Positions 1 through 9,422 of a stretch of 20,249 nt of DNA are shown here, one piece after another; within the stretch, counting starts at the first letter, position 1, and each line of letters starts with the position of its first letter. Made by a program: the position numbers and the translations under genes. A model generated the notes under the pieces. That model ran no database searches. It was not told the DNA's origin and saw nothing but the letters and a program-made list of their open reading frames with translations. The DNA is from Patescibacteria group bacterium UBA6263 (GTDB lineage Bacteria > Patescibacteriota > Gracilibacteria > Absconditabacterales > Absconditicoccaceae): NCBI GenBank assembly GCA_002441085.1, contig DJVF01000022.1:1-20249 (forward strand), read 5' to 3'.

Positions 1-675
1 ATAAATAATATTAATATAGAAAATAGTTGGAAGAGTATACTACAAGATGAATTTTGCAAACCATATTTTTTACAGATCAAAGAATTTTTATTACAAGAAA
101 AAAATAATTGAAATATAATTTATCCTCAGTGAAAAGATATATTCAATGCATTCAATCAAACGCCATTCAATCAGGTTAGAGTAGTAATATTATGACAAGA
201 TCCATATCATTGAGAGTGAGAAGCTCATTGACTTTGTTTTTCTGTACAAGATTGAGTAAGACAACCACCATCACTCAAAAACATATTCAAAGAAATCGAG
301 TCAGATTTATGACTATCTAAACCACAGTCATGAGATCTAAGCAAACGAGCAAAACAGTGAATACTATTGTTAAATGCGGTCCTAACAGTAAAAAAGGACA
401 CACCAGCATCACATAAAGATATTTGACGACATATATTTACAGATCAAGTAATCAAAAAATTATCCGAAAAAAAATCCTGATTAATATTCCTATTACGATG
501 AGCATTTGCACAATCCAAAGAATGATTTATAGATAGTTCCAAACATATAGTATTAAAAGCCGCACATCCATCTCCATTCTCTGTACATAGAGGATTCTTT
601 TGATCTAAACATTTCTCAAAAGTTAATGAAATTTTAAGAAACAAATGAGAAAAAGAAATTAATTGGAAACTATAA
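1..675 (+). CDS. ung: uracil-DNA glycosylase (5' end cut by window)
   Basis: Removes uracil from DNA as the first step of base excision repair. Read with TGA as Gly, the frame is open from base 1 to TAA at 673-675 and gives 224 residues. Family-1 UDG hallmarks are present: GQDPYH at residues 65-70, with the catalytic Asp at 67; the AHGLCFSV and PPSLKNIFKEIE segments; LLLNAVLTV; and the leucine-loop HPSPFSVHRGFFG with the catalytic His at 189. The first visible Trp lines up close to the start of E. coli Ung, so only a few N-terminal residues are probably missing, and the start codon lies outside the window. The GQDPYH glycine is itself a TGA codon. No obvious terminator follows. Identity is very secure. 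Confidence 0.96.
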
Positions 676-699
676 TAAATTTAGCTTTTTGTTTTATAT

Positions 700-733
700 T
701 TTCTACTTTCAGCTTTAAGCTTTATGCTTTAAA
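700..733 (+). repeat. intergenic heptad-like repeat, copy 1
   Basis: A 34-base stretch built from CTTTAAG/CTTTATG-type units. It aligns without gaps, at about 28 of 34 positions, with 3341-3374 in the same orientation. The two copies flank the interval holding the recG remnant, the 80-residue gene and recG itself. The sequence is low in complexity, so common descent is plausible but not proven. Confidence 0.5.
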
Positions 734-782
734 TAAGTACATCTCACATTTTTTCCTTCAAATATTTTTTCAATAAATCTAA
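729..782 (-). pseudogene. remnant copy of the recG 3' end
   Basis: On the minus strand this encodes 17 residues plus TAA (LDLLKKYLKEKMGDVLI, stop at 729-731), identical to the C-terminus of the intact recG except for Lys instead of Asn at one position. The nucleotide match to 1125-1176 is about 45 of 52 positions. Five of the six differing codons are synonymous, so the copy comes from a recG that diverged under protein-level selection rather than from a recent tandem slip. Homology stops at about 782. The remnant has no start, so it is not a gene now. It lies on the far side of the small gene at 845-1087, as expected if DNA carrying its own recG 3' end integrated there. Confidence 0.75.
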
Positions 783-788
783 AAAGAA

Positions 789-828
789 TTGACTTTTATT
801 ATTAAATATATATTGTATTTAGTATAAT
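789..828 (+). promoter_or_regulatory. candidate promoter for the 80-residue gene
   Basis: A perfect TATAAT (823-828) lies 16 bases before the ATG at 845, preceded by TTAG. A TTGACT box is present at 789-794, but its 28-base spacing is too long for a standard pair, so the -35 is uncertain. Transcription from this -10 would give a leader of only about 10 bases. AT-rich DNA yields such matches by chance. Confidence 0.35.
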
Positions 829-844
829 AAAAAATACATTAAAT

Positions 845-1087
845 ATGAGTACAGAAAAAGACAAAGAAGCAGTAAAATGCACTAATTGTAACGCTGAGCC
901 GGTAATTGTAAAACATTGTCCAAACGGAGATGGACGTGTATACTACAATGCTCAATGTAATTGCAAAAAGACGCCTCTAATAAGGGGCGGCGGCGCAAAA
1001 TACGAATGGGAAAAAAAGTATTTTAATATGGATCCTTCTTTAGTCAACAAAGAATCAGGAGCAGACAAAGGAATGCTTTATACCTAA
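845..1087 (+). CDS. small Cys-containing protein, possibly Lar-like zinc ribbon
   Basis: Eighty residues, ATG at 845, TAA at the end. It has CTNC at residues 12-15, a further Cys in KHCP (25) and a CNC pair (39 and 41), followed by an AKYEWEKK segment. The layout of a CxxC, a second cysteine group and a late Trp resembles the phage restriction-alleviation (Lar) zinc-ribbon family, but the resemblance is weak and the function is open. All seven glycines are GGA or GGC and none is TGA, unlike the flanking genes. It has its own -10 and terminator and sits between the remnant and the real 3' end of recG, which suggests acquired DNA. It is clearly a gene: clean frame, polar composition, own signals. 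Confidence 0.7.
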   Translation: MSTEKDKEAVKCTNCNAEPVIVKHCPNGDGRVYYNAQCNCKKTPLIRGGGAKYEWEKKYFNMDPSLVNKESGADKGMLYT

Positions 1088-1099
1088 CTATGATATATT

Positions 1100-1124
1100 G
1101 GCGGTTTTTAACTGCCATTTTTTT
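1100..1124 (+). terminator. intrinsic terminator of the 80-residue gene
   Basis: Stem GGCGGT (1100-1105) pairs with ACTGCC (1111-1116), with one G-T wobble and a 5-base loop, followed by ATTTTTTT. The T tract overlaps the stop codon of recG on the other strand. It lies 12 bases after the small gene's stop. Confidence 0.75.
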
Positions 1125-3300
1125 AAATCAAAACATCTCACATTTTCTCATTCAAATATTTCTTCAATAAATCCAATCATTTAAGATTTGGATATTTTTC
1201 TAATAACCATTTTGCTCATTTTTGTACATTTTCAAGAAATTTCATATCAGACAATACATGTAATGGAATATCACTTTCACCAGATTGCATAGTACCAAGT
1301 ATTTCTCATGCACCACGATTTTGCAAATCTATTTCAGCAAGTTTAAATCAATCAGTAGTTTTTTCCATAGCTTTAAGTCTATCATAAGTATCTCCAGATT
1401 TTTTCTTGGTTTCCAAAAAACAATAAGATTTCAAATCAGATCTACCTATCCTTCATCTCAATTGATGTAATTGAGACAAACCAAAACGTTCAGAATTTTT
1501 AATAATCATTATGGTAGCTTCAGGCACATCAACTCATACTTCTATTACAGTTGTAGACACCAATAGACATATTTGGCCAGATTTAAATTTATTCATTATA
1601 TCTTCTTTATCTTTAGATTTCATCTTGCCATGTAATAGTCATATTTTTGATTTGAGCTCAGGAAATAAATTTTTTATTTCTTCAAACTCTGTAGTAGCAG
1701 CTTTCAATTCTTCCATCTTCTCAGATTCTTCTATAAGAGGAGTCACAACAAAAACTTTTTGTCATTCATTTATCTTGGATAATATCCATAATTTTAGATT
1801 AAAATATTCTTTTTCAGAAATTATTTTCGTAAATATAGGCTTTCTACCGACAGGCATTTCATCTATTATACTAACATCAAATTCACCAAAAAATGCTAAG
1901 GCCATAGATCTAGGTATAGGAGTTGCACTCATTTGTAATATATGAGGACTTCCAAATCTTTTTAGTACTGCTCTTTGTCTAACTCCAAATTTATGTTGTT
2001 CATCTATTACAGCGTATTTTAAATTTTGAAAATCTACATCTTCTTGCAATACTGCATGTGTTCATACAAGTACATTTATTCTTCATTCTCTAAGATCAGA
2101 TTTGATTTTATCTTTTTCTCATTTAGTCATAGCACCAGTAAGCAAAACCACATTCAATCCTAGCGGCAACAATAACTTTGCCAAAGTTTTGTGATGTTGA
2201 TTAGCTAATACTTCCAAAGGAGCTAAAAACACCGACTGTCATCCAAAAATTTTATATGTGTAATATGCTGCTATAGCAGCCACTACAGTTTTTCAACTTC
2301 CAACATCTCATTGCAACAATCTCATCATAGGCTTATTCAAATGGATATCTTCAATAATATGTTTTATTACTTTTTTTTGAGCCTTAGTAAGTTCAAAAGG
2401 GAGTCTTTTTATTATATTTTTAACTTCTTCTCGATCTGGATCTAGATTTTTAAATTTTCAAACTTCTACTCAGTAATTATCTTTATTTATCAAAGAATAA
2501 AGCTGTATTCTAAGCAACCTATCAAAAAACACCCTATGAAAAGCGGATTTATTCAAATCAATATTTGTGGGAAAATGTATTTGTTTGATTGTATCTACGA
2601 CTCAAATTAGTCAGAATTTTTGTATAAATTCACTAGGTAAGTACTCATCAAAAAATATGTCTACTTTGTCCATAAGTCATCGCATTTTTTTTGCAAACCA
2701 TGCAGAAGATATTCAATACAATTCTGGATAAATGGGATATATTCTTCAACTCATAAAACTATCATCATTAACCAAATTCATTTCAGTGTTATTAATGAAG
2801 TCTGTAACCGGGATCTTAAAATCAACTTCTCATTCAACAACTTGCCTGACCTGCCTACCGGGAAGGGAGTCGTCAGTCAGGTTTCAAATTTTAGAATTTT
2901 CAGTTCTAACTACGCTAGGATGATAAAACACTATTTTTCTAGCTTTCGTAACAGGCTTTCCTATTATTACATATCGCTCTCATTCTTTGATTTGATTAGC
3001 CAGATATCAGGAATTAAATATAGATATAGCTCATCTATTTCATTTTTCATCTTCAAAACTTATATCATATATTTTTTTTCTTCATCTCATAAAAACTTTT
3101 TTTGAAATTATATTTCATTTAGTTGTAGTATTTCCCTTTTCATCAAAAATTAAATTATCTAAGGTCCTTATTTGGGTCCTATCCTCATAAGTTCTAGGAA
3201 AATATTGTAAAAACTGTTTTGGAGTACTTATTCAGTTTTTTTCTAATAATCACAAATATTTAGGAGTAGTTTTTAATAATGTTTTCAATTCTTCTTTCAT
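1123..3300 (-). CDS. recG: ATP-dependent DNA helicase RecG
   Basis: Remodels stalled replication forks and branch-migrates Holliday junctions. 725 residues, close to the usual RecG length. The order is an N-terminal wedge/OB region, then a helicase core: GDVGSGKT (Walker A), THAVLQEDV, IDEQHKFGVRQR (motif II), SATPIPRSMAL (motif III), IDEMPVGRKPI, TTVIEVGVDVPEA and HQLRGRIGRS (motif VI), ending in a short C-terminal helix. The ATG at 3300 gives the expected N-terminus; no better start is seen and no ribosome site is visible. The gene stands alone and diverges from ftsH across 138 bases. Two oddities: a GC-rich palindromic segment is inserted in frame around residues 140-152, and the last 17 codons are duplicated at 729-782. 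Confidence 0.96.
2845..2881 (+). repeat. GC-rich palindromic repeat inside recG
   Basis: Starts CCTGAC and ends GTCAGG (a 6-base inverted pair), with an internal CTGCCTACCGGG block. It is much richer in GC than its surroundings. It is translated as part of RecG (about residues 140-152, LTDDSLPGRQVRQ). A degenerate relative lies at 15095-15151. It looks like a REP-type element that entered a coding sequence without breaking the frame. Confidence 0.55.
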
Positions 3301-3340
3301 TTTAACTAAATACTAAAGTATTAAACTAATAACAAATTCC

Positions 3341-3374
3341 TTTCTAGTTTCAACTTTAAACTTTATACTTTGCA
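3341..3374 (+). repeat. intergenic heptad-like repeat, copy 2
   Basis: CTTTAAA/CTTTATA-type units matching 700-733 in the same orientation. It lies in the divergent spacer between recG (starts at 3300) and ftsH (starts at 3439), which must also hold both genes' promoters. No convincing -35/-10 pair could be chosen in this very AT-rich spacer. Confidence 0.5.
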
Positions 3375-3438
3375 TTTGAAATCCAAAATCAATTTTATAT
3401 ACTAGACAAACATATTTATTTGATATTTTTATAAATAT

Positions 3439-5298
3439 ATGAAAAAAGGATTAATATTCACACTAGCATTTATTATGATTATGATGTGATTACTACAAAT
3501 ATTCAAATCTAGCAACATATCAATAAATCAAGAAAGTATACAAGTAATCAAACAAAAAGAAGAAGTATCCCTAGATCAATGGCTTAAATTATATAATTGA
3601 TGAACATTTTCTAATATCAAAATAATAAATGATACCAAGATAGATTGATTAGAATTTTTATGAACATGAGAAAACAATTCATTTATAGGTATAAATAAAA
3701 ATCTGACACAAGAACATTACAATAAATATTCATCATTTAAACCATCCGATGCTTCACTAAAAGATTTATGAATAGATTTGGAATGAAAAACTCAAGTAGA
3801 TATAGAATTTACACAAACATCAATATTTCAAAAAATACTAGAACAAATCTGACCTTTAATATTGTTTTTAGTATTACTTTTTTTCCTTGCAAAATTTGCA
3901 ATGCCCAAATGAGGTTGATTACCATTCAATATAAAAGTTGGTAAACTTTCATCCAAAGCACAAAGTAAAACCAAATTCTCAGATGTAGCATGAATGGAAG
4001 AAGTAAAATCAGAATTAAGTGAAATAGTAGACTATCTAAAGAATCCAGAAAAATATCACAAAGTATGAGCAAGACATCCCAAATGAGTCTTACTTTACTG
4101 ACAACCATGATCAGGCAAAACATTATTAGCTAGAGCAGTAGCATGAGAAGCATCAGTTCCATTTTTTAGTGCATCTTGATCAGAGTTTATGGAAATGTTG
4201 GTAGGAATGTGAGCAGCCAAAGTTAGAGAATTATTTTGAAAAGCAAAAGCCACAGAAAGAGCAATTATATTTATCGATGAGATAGACGCCATATGAAAAA
4301 AGAGAGGGGCATGATTTACTGGATGACACCAAGAACAAGAACAGACACTAAACCAAATACTTACTGAAATGGATTGATTCGACAACAATACCAAAATTAT
4401 TGTTATAGCCGCTACCAATAGGCCTGATACATTAGATCCTGCATTACTTAGAGCATGAAGATTTGATAGAAAAATTATGGTTTGAGCTCCTACATACGAA
4501 GAAAGAATAGAGATTTTCAACTACTATCTCAAAAAAAAGAAGATTGCCAAAAACTTAAAGATAGAATCATTAGCCAAAAGAACTAGTTGATTAGTTTGAG
4601 CAGACATAGAAAATATAACCAACGAAGCTTCGCTAAAAATAGCCAAAGAAAATAGAAGTACTATAGAAATAAAAGATTTTGAATATGCACTAGAAAAAGT
4701 ATTAATGTGACCAGAAAAAAAATGAAAATGAATTTCAGAAGAAGAAAAGAAGATAATAGCTTATCATGAATTATGACATGCAGTTACTTCTCATATATTA
4801 CCAAATGCTGATCCTGTTGAAAAAATATCAATAGTGCGCAGATGACATGCCTTATGAGTTACTCGAATATTACCAAACGAAGATAAATACTTATATTCCA
4901 AATCTAAATTTTTAGATGAAGTTAGCTCTTTATTATGATGAAGAGCGGCTGAAGAAATATTCTTTGGCAAAGACAATATCACTACATGAGCATCCAATGA
5001 TTTTGAAAAAGCAACCAAAATAATATATGATATGCTAACCAAATATTGAATGGACGAAGATTTGTGACCAATTCAATACTCAGATCAGAGTAAAGATGAA
5101 TATAAATTATACAAGAATTATAGTGAAAAAACAGCAGAACTAATAGATAAAAAAGTTAAATCATATTTATTAAGTTGTTATGAAAACTCCAAAAAAATTA
5201 TAAAAAACAACAAAAATCTAATTGAAAAAATATCTATTATATTGCTTAAAAAAGAGTATCTTACAAAAGAAGAATTTGAAGATTTGATGTTAAAATAA
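3439..5298 (+). CDS. ftsH: ATP-dependent zinc metalloprotease FtsH
   Basis: Membrane-bound AAA+ protease that degrades misfolded and regulatory membrane and cytosolic proteins. 619 residues. A transmembrane helix at about residues 4-22 and another at about 138-153 bracket a short extracytoplasmic domain. The AAA module follows: Walker A GQPGSGKT at 221-228, Walker B IIFIDEIDA, and the second region of homology NRPDTLDPALLRAGRFDR. The peptidase has HELGH at 443-447 (usual HEAGH) and an ASNDFEKAT segment carrying the third zinc ligand Asp. Walker A has Gln where most FtsH have Pro. It is the first gene of a plus-strand cluster, with a 25-base gap to the next gene. No Shine-Dalgarno motif precedes the ATG. 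Confidence 0.97.
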
Positions 5299-5323
5299 TG
5301 TTTTAATTTAATATAACAATTAA

Positions 5324-6202
5324 ATGAAGTTATACGTCCTAGACCGATTTACCAATAAAAACATAGAAATAGAAAACATACAAGAAAATGTTTTTTCACA
5401 AATAAAACCCTGAGACAAAATAGTTTATAACCTAGAAGACAAAAACAACACTACTAAATTATCAGTTTGAACCAATCTATGACATGAAATCATTACAGAT
5501 AGAAAGGGTACTTTTGAAAAAATATTAGAAGCAGAAGAAAAAAAATATTTTGAAGAACAACAAAAATTTGCTTTAGAAATCTTTCCCATATTCAAACAAT
5601 CTTTCAAAGAAAACTTCAAATGATCAATACCCGTAACAGCAAGATTCAACACATATTGAGATCAGATTTATTTTTATTTTTACTCTGAAGAAAGATATGT
5701 ATTTACAGAATTTGTAAAATGACTAAGAGAAAAACTATGAAAAAATATATTTCTATTTCAAGTATGAGCTAGAGATATGATCAAAATGTCGCCTGATACA
5801 GATCATATAGCATGATGTAATTGATTAAATCTATGTTGCAAAAGTTCTAGAGCATTACCAAGCGTAGAGATGGAAAATATAATCCTTCAAAATTTAGAAT
5901 GAAGAGATATAGAAAGACTAAAATGAAGATGTTGAAAATTAAAATGTAGTTTGATATACGAACTAGAATTATATATACAAGAAAGTAAAAAATATCCAAC
6001 AAAATGATCTTTGGTAGAATGTGAAGCTTGTTGAGACTCCAAATGATACTCCACATCTTACAATATAATGACATGAGATGTAACAATCAAAACAGAAAAT
6101 TGAGAAATGTTTAGAGTCCCAGTATCACAGTTGAAAGTAATAAAAACAAAACAACAAGAAAAAATTGAAAACACACAAAGCAAAGAAAATTTAAAAAAGT
6201 AA
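5324..6202 (+). CDS. RicT/YaaT-like PSP1-domain protein
   Basis: 292 residues. The central part matches the PSP1/RicT family: a FTEFVKGLREKLG helix, FLFQVGARDMIKM, then GCNGLNLCC (Cys 165, 171, 172) and GRCGKLKCSLIYELELY (Cys 203, 208). In Bacillus subtilis RicT acts in the RicAFT complex, which carries iron-sulfur clusters and helps RNase Y mature mRNAs. The cysteine layout here would allow cluster binding, but that is inference, as is any link to RNA decay. The N-terminal 90 residues and the Lys/Gln-rich tail are less conserved. It lies 25 bases after ftsH and 10 bases before the TPR gene, so co-transcription is likely. No RicA or RicF partner is visible in this window. Confidence 0.85.
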
Positions 6203-6212
6203 AATTATTAAA

Positions 6213-7157
6213 ATGATCAAAACCTGAACAATTTTATGGATAATCTTAAGCATAATTATAATTAGTCTACCACTATGATTATTATTTTTTATATTAACAA
6301 AAAAAATATTTAAAATATCTGATTTTTTAGAGCAAAAACTCAATGATTTCAGAACATTAAAAAAAATAAAAAAAGAAATCTTAGATAAAGATAGAAATGA
6401 AAATAATGAAATAAAAACAGAAACAATAAAAGACTTTAAACAAAACGATGACTGATTGGAAGATATAATTAATATTATAGATACTAGCAATACAAAACAC
6501 AATGAAGATCAAAAATATATTGATAAAGAAAGTAATAATGAAGAGATAATAGACGAAGAAGTAGAAACACAACAAGATAAAAATATTATTCTTAAACAAA
6601 AAAAACTTTTAGAAAGAATCGTTTATGAAGCATCTATATTTAAAAAAGATTGAAAAATAGATGATTATGAAAAAAAACTAATAGAATGATTGGCTATAGA
6701 TCCACAAAATTTAGAGATCACAAAACAACTTGCAGAACTATATTTTACTATATGAGACCATAAAAAATCTCTTTCTCTATCAAAAAAAATTATAGAAAGA
6801 GATCCAGAAGATCATAACGCAATACGACAAATATGAGAAATATATCTACTTACATGAGATTTAAAAACAGCAGAAATTCTTATAGAAAAATCTATCAATC
6901 TAAAGCCTACCAATCCTAAATATTACATAAGCATGGTAGAAATATTTTATAATACTGAAAGGAAAAAAGAGGCAATAGACTCAATGGAAAAGATAGTTAA
7001 ACTTAGACCAACTAATACCAATTATATGGTAACATTAGCTGATTTATATGAAGAAATAGATGATTATGATAATGCAAAAAAATATTATTTCAAAGTACTT
7101 GAACTTGAACCATCCAATGACAAAGCAAAAAGAAAAATAAAAAACTACGCAAAATAG
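6213..7157 (+). CDS. membrane-anchored TPR-repeat protein
   Basis: 314 residues ending in TAG. An N-terminal hydrophobic helix (about residues 4-29) is followed by a Lys/Glu/Asn-rich linker to about residue 125. The C-terminal half has several tetratricopeptide-type units, for example LAELYFTIGDHKKSLSLSKK, IGEIYLLTGDLKTAEILIEK, MVEIFYNTERKKEAIDSMEK and LADLYEEIDDYDNAKKYYFK, each followed by a D/K/R/E-P turn. This predicts a scaffold facing the cytoplasm from the membrane. The partner is unknown; its place between ricT-like and M20-like genes, 10 and 11 bases apart, suggests a shared mRNA. TPR sequences diverge quickly, so function cannot be taken from homology. Confidence 0.85.
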
Positions 7158-7168
7158 TTTTTTAATAT

Positions 7169-8512
7169 ATGATAGACAACATGATAGCAAGATACTATCA
7201 ATTACTCAAAGAATTTGTACAGATTCAAAGTATATCAACAAACGATGAATATATTCCAGAAATCAAAAAAACCAGCAAATGGTTAAAAAAGATTTTTGAA
7301 GAAAATAAAATGGACGTAAAGATTATAGATTGATATTGAAATCCTATAATAATAGCTGAATATATCCATGATGACAAACTACCAACAGTTACTATATATT
7401 GAAATTATGATATAGTCTCTGCATACAAAAAAGACTGACGAAAAGAAGATCCATTTTCTTTATATATTTGAAAAGAAAATATTTACTGAAGGGGAGTAGC
7501 AGATAATAAATGACAAATACTTATCCATATGTTAGCGATTTTCGAATTAATAAAAGAAAAAAACATTTGATATAACATTAGATTCCTTATAGAATGAGAA
7601 AAAATAACATGATCAAAAGACACAAAAAGATTTATCATAGAAAATAAAGAAAACTTAAAATCAGATTTTATTCTATTATCAGATTGAAATTTAGTTAACC
7701 AACATTGATGAATATGAGTATCTACAAGGTGAGATATAGAACTACAACTAACTATCAAAACTAGTGACAATAATATCAATTTATGATATTTCTGATGAAT
7801 AGTTCCCAATGCAATACACGAATTATCTAAACTAACATCCAAATTATATTGAGCAAACACTCAAATAAATATACCATATTTTTATTATCAAGTTCAGACG
7901 CCAGTCTTCGATACAATATTAAGAAACAAAAAAATAGAATTTAACAAAGAAGAAATACAAAAACATTTATGAATAAAAGAAATTTTTAAAGAAAAAACAT
8001 TTGATTACATATCCCAAATTTGACTTAGACCTACAATCCAAATAACATCTATTCATTCAGGTAGTCAAAATCAATTAGAAAATATTACCATACAAAATAT
8101 AGCTACAGCAAATATAAATTTCAAAACAGTAATAAGACAAAATTCAGACAATATAATCAAGTCATTCCAGCAACGAACACTGGCCAATTTACCAAAATAT
8201 GTGGAACATTATATTTATATCAATAGAAAATCTGAACCAGTACAAATAAATAAAGATAATAAGTATTTTTCAAAAGCTGAATGATTTTTACAAGAAATTT
8301 TTCACAACGAACCTATTCAATTAAATTTAGGTGTAAATATACCTATTTTAGATACTATAATATCAAATATTACAGATAATATAATTATTATACCACTATC
8401 TAATTATGATTCTAATACAAATTGTTCAAATGAAAATATAGAAATCAAATTAGTAGAAAAATGATTCCTCTTTACTCTAAATTTTCTTTCAAAACAACTT
8501 CAGTTATTTTAA
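7169..8512 (+). CDS. M20-fold peptidase homologue, probably catalytically inactive
   Basis: 447 residues with the layout of M20 di/tripeptidases (CNDP/DapE superfamily): an N-terminal metal domain, a lid domain (about 180-300) with the LGYFGGIVPNAIHEL segment, and a return to the metal domain. The active-site landmarks are recognisable but altered. The usual YGHYD is YGNYD (Asn 79). The catalytic and metal Glu pair of EGxEExGS is replaced by Lys 145-Ile 146 in EGEKITGS. The lid-domain His of DxHSGxFGG is Asn 204. The C-terminal metal-ligand His of the AHSxNE motif is Asn 418. Asp 81, Asp 112 (GVADNKG) and Asp 172 remain. The frame is intact and the fold preserved, so this looks like a retained pseudoenzyme (binding or regulatory role) rather than a decaying gene. 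A second in-frame ATG lies 12 bases downstream. Confidence 0.85.
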
Positions 8513-8534
8513 TTATTAACAATAAAAACAAAAA

Positions 8535-9329
8535 ATGAAATCTATAATACTAGCTTGATGATATTGAACAAGAATGCTACCGATATCCAAAGTAATACCC
8601 AAAGAAATGATGCCAATATGAGATCAGCCAACGATTCAATACATAGTTAATTGAATAACATCTTGTTGAATAAAAGACATATTAGTTTTACTTACAAAAA
8701 ACAAAAAAATAATACAAACTCGATTTGAAAAAAATGATGAAATAGAAAATATGCTAATTAAATCAAACAAAATAGAAATGTTGGCAAAAGTTCAAAATCC
8801 TCAAAAAATAGCAAATTATACTTTTTTAAATCAATCAAAATGGTTGGGTACATGATGAGCAATTTTACAGTGTAAAAAACAAATAAACGAAAAATTTTTT
8901 ATGGTTAATTTTTGAGATGCAATATATGACAAAAAAGATTTTCAGATGATGATAGAGAAATTTCAACAAACACAATCTCCAATAATATGAATAAGCCCAC
9001 AACCAATAAAAGAAGTATCAAATCATTGAGTAGCAAAATTAGATTGAGAACTCGTATTGGAAATAGAAGAAAGTCGCAATATACAAAAAGCCCCTTCAAA
9101 TTATATACGAGATGGATTTTGTATATTACCCAACGAAATATTTTCTATATTACAAGATATTAAAAAACAAAAAAATTGATCAAAATTTCGCCTTGCAGAT
9201 TGAATAAATATATTAGCTAAAAAAACAAAAATATACTGATTAAAAATAAATTCTTATCGAGATATATGAAATACAAATAAGCGACTCAAAGCAAACAACA
9301 ATATATATCAATACTGAAAATTATTTTAA
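8535..9329 (+). CDS. GalU-like UTP-glucose-1-phosphate uridylyltransferase
   Basis: 264 residues. The N-terminus LAGGYGTRMLPISKVIPKEM is the nucleotide-binding loop and Lys signature of the RfbA/GalU family. PIGDQPTIQYIVNGI follows, and GTGGAILQCK and NFGDAIYD correspond to the sugar and metal-binding segments. IPKEMMPI and QYIV favour GalU (UDP-glucose synthesis for envelope glycans) over RmlA, but substrate cannot be fixed from sequence. By hand count 17 of 19 glycines are TGA, including all three in the nucleotide-binding loop. It lies 22 bases after the M20-like gene. A 93-base gap follows before dnaB. Confidence 0.88.
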
Positions 9330-9422
9330 GTCTAGACATATTTAGACAATAAAAACAATTATTTGGATTGATAATCAAAAAATTTTAAATATAAAAACAA
9401 TACTTTAAATACTAAATCAAAA

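Noticed and set aside
1511..1945. Plus-strand open frame of about 144 codons within recG
   Set aside because: Shadow of the strongly supported recG on the other strand; no conserved motifs.
4095..4520. Minus-strand open frame of about 141 codons within ftsH
   Set aside because: It lies opposite the FtsH AAA domain, whose motifs are unmistakable; it has no independent support.
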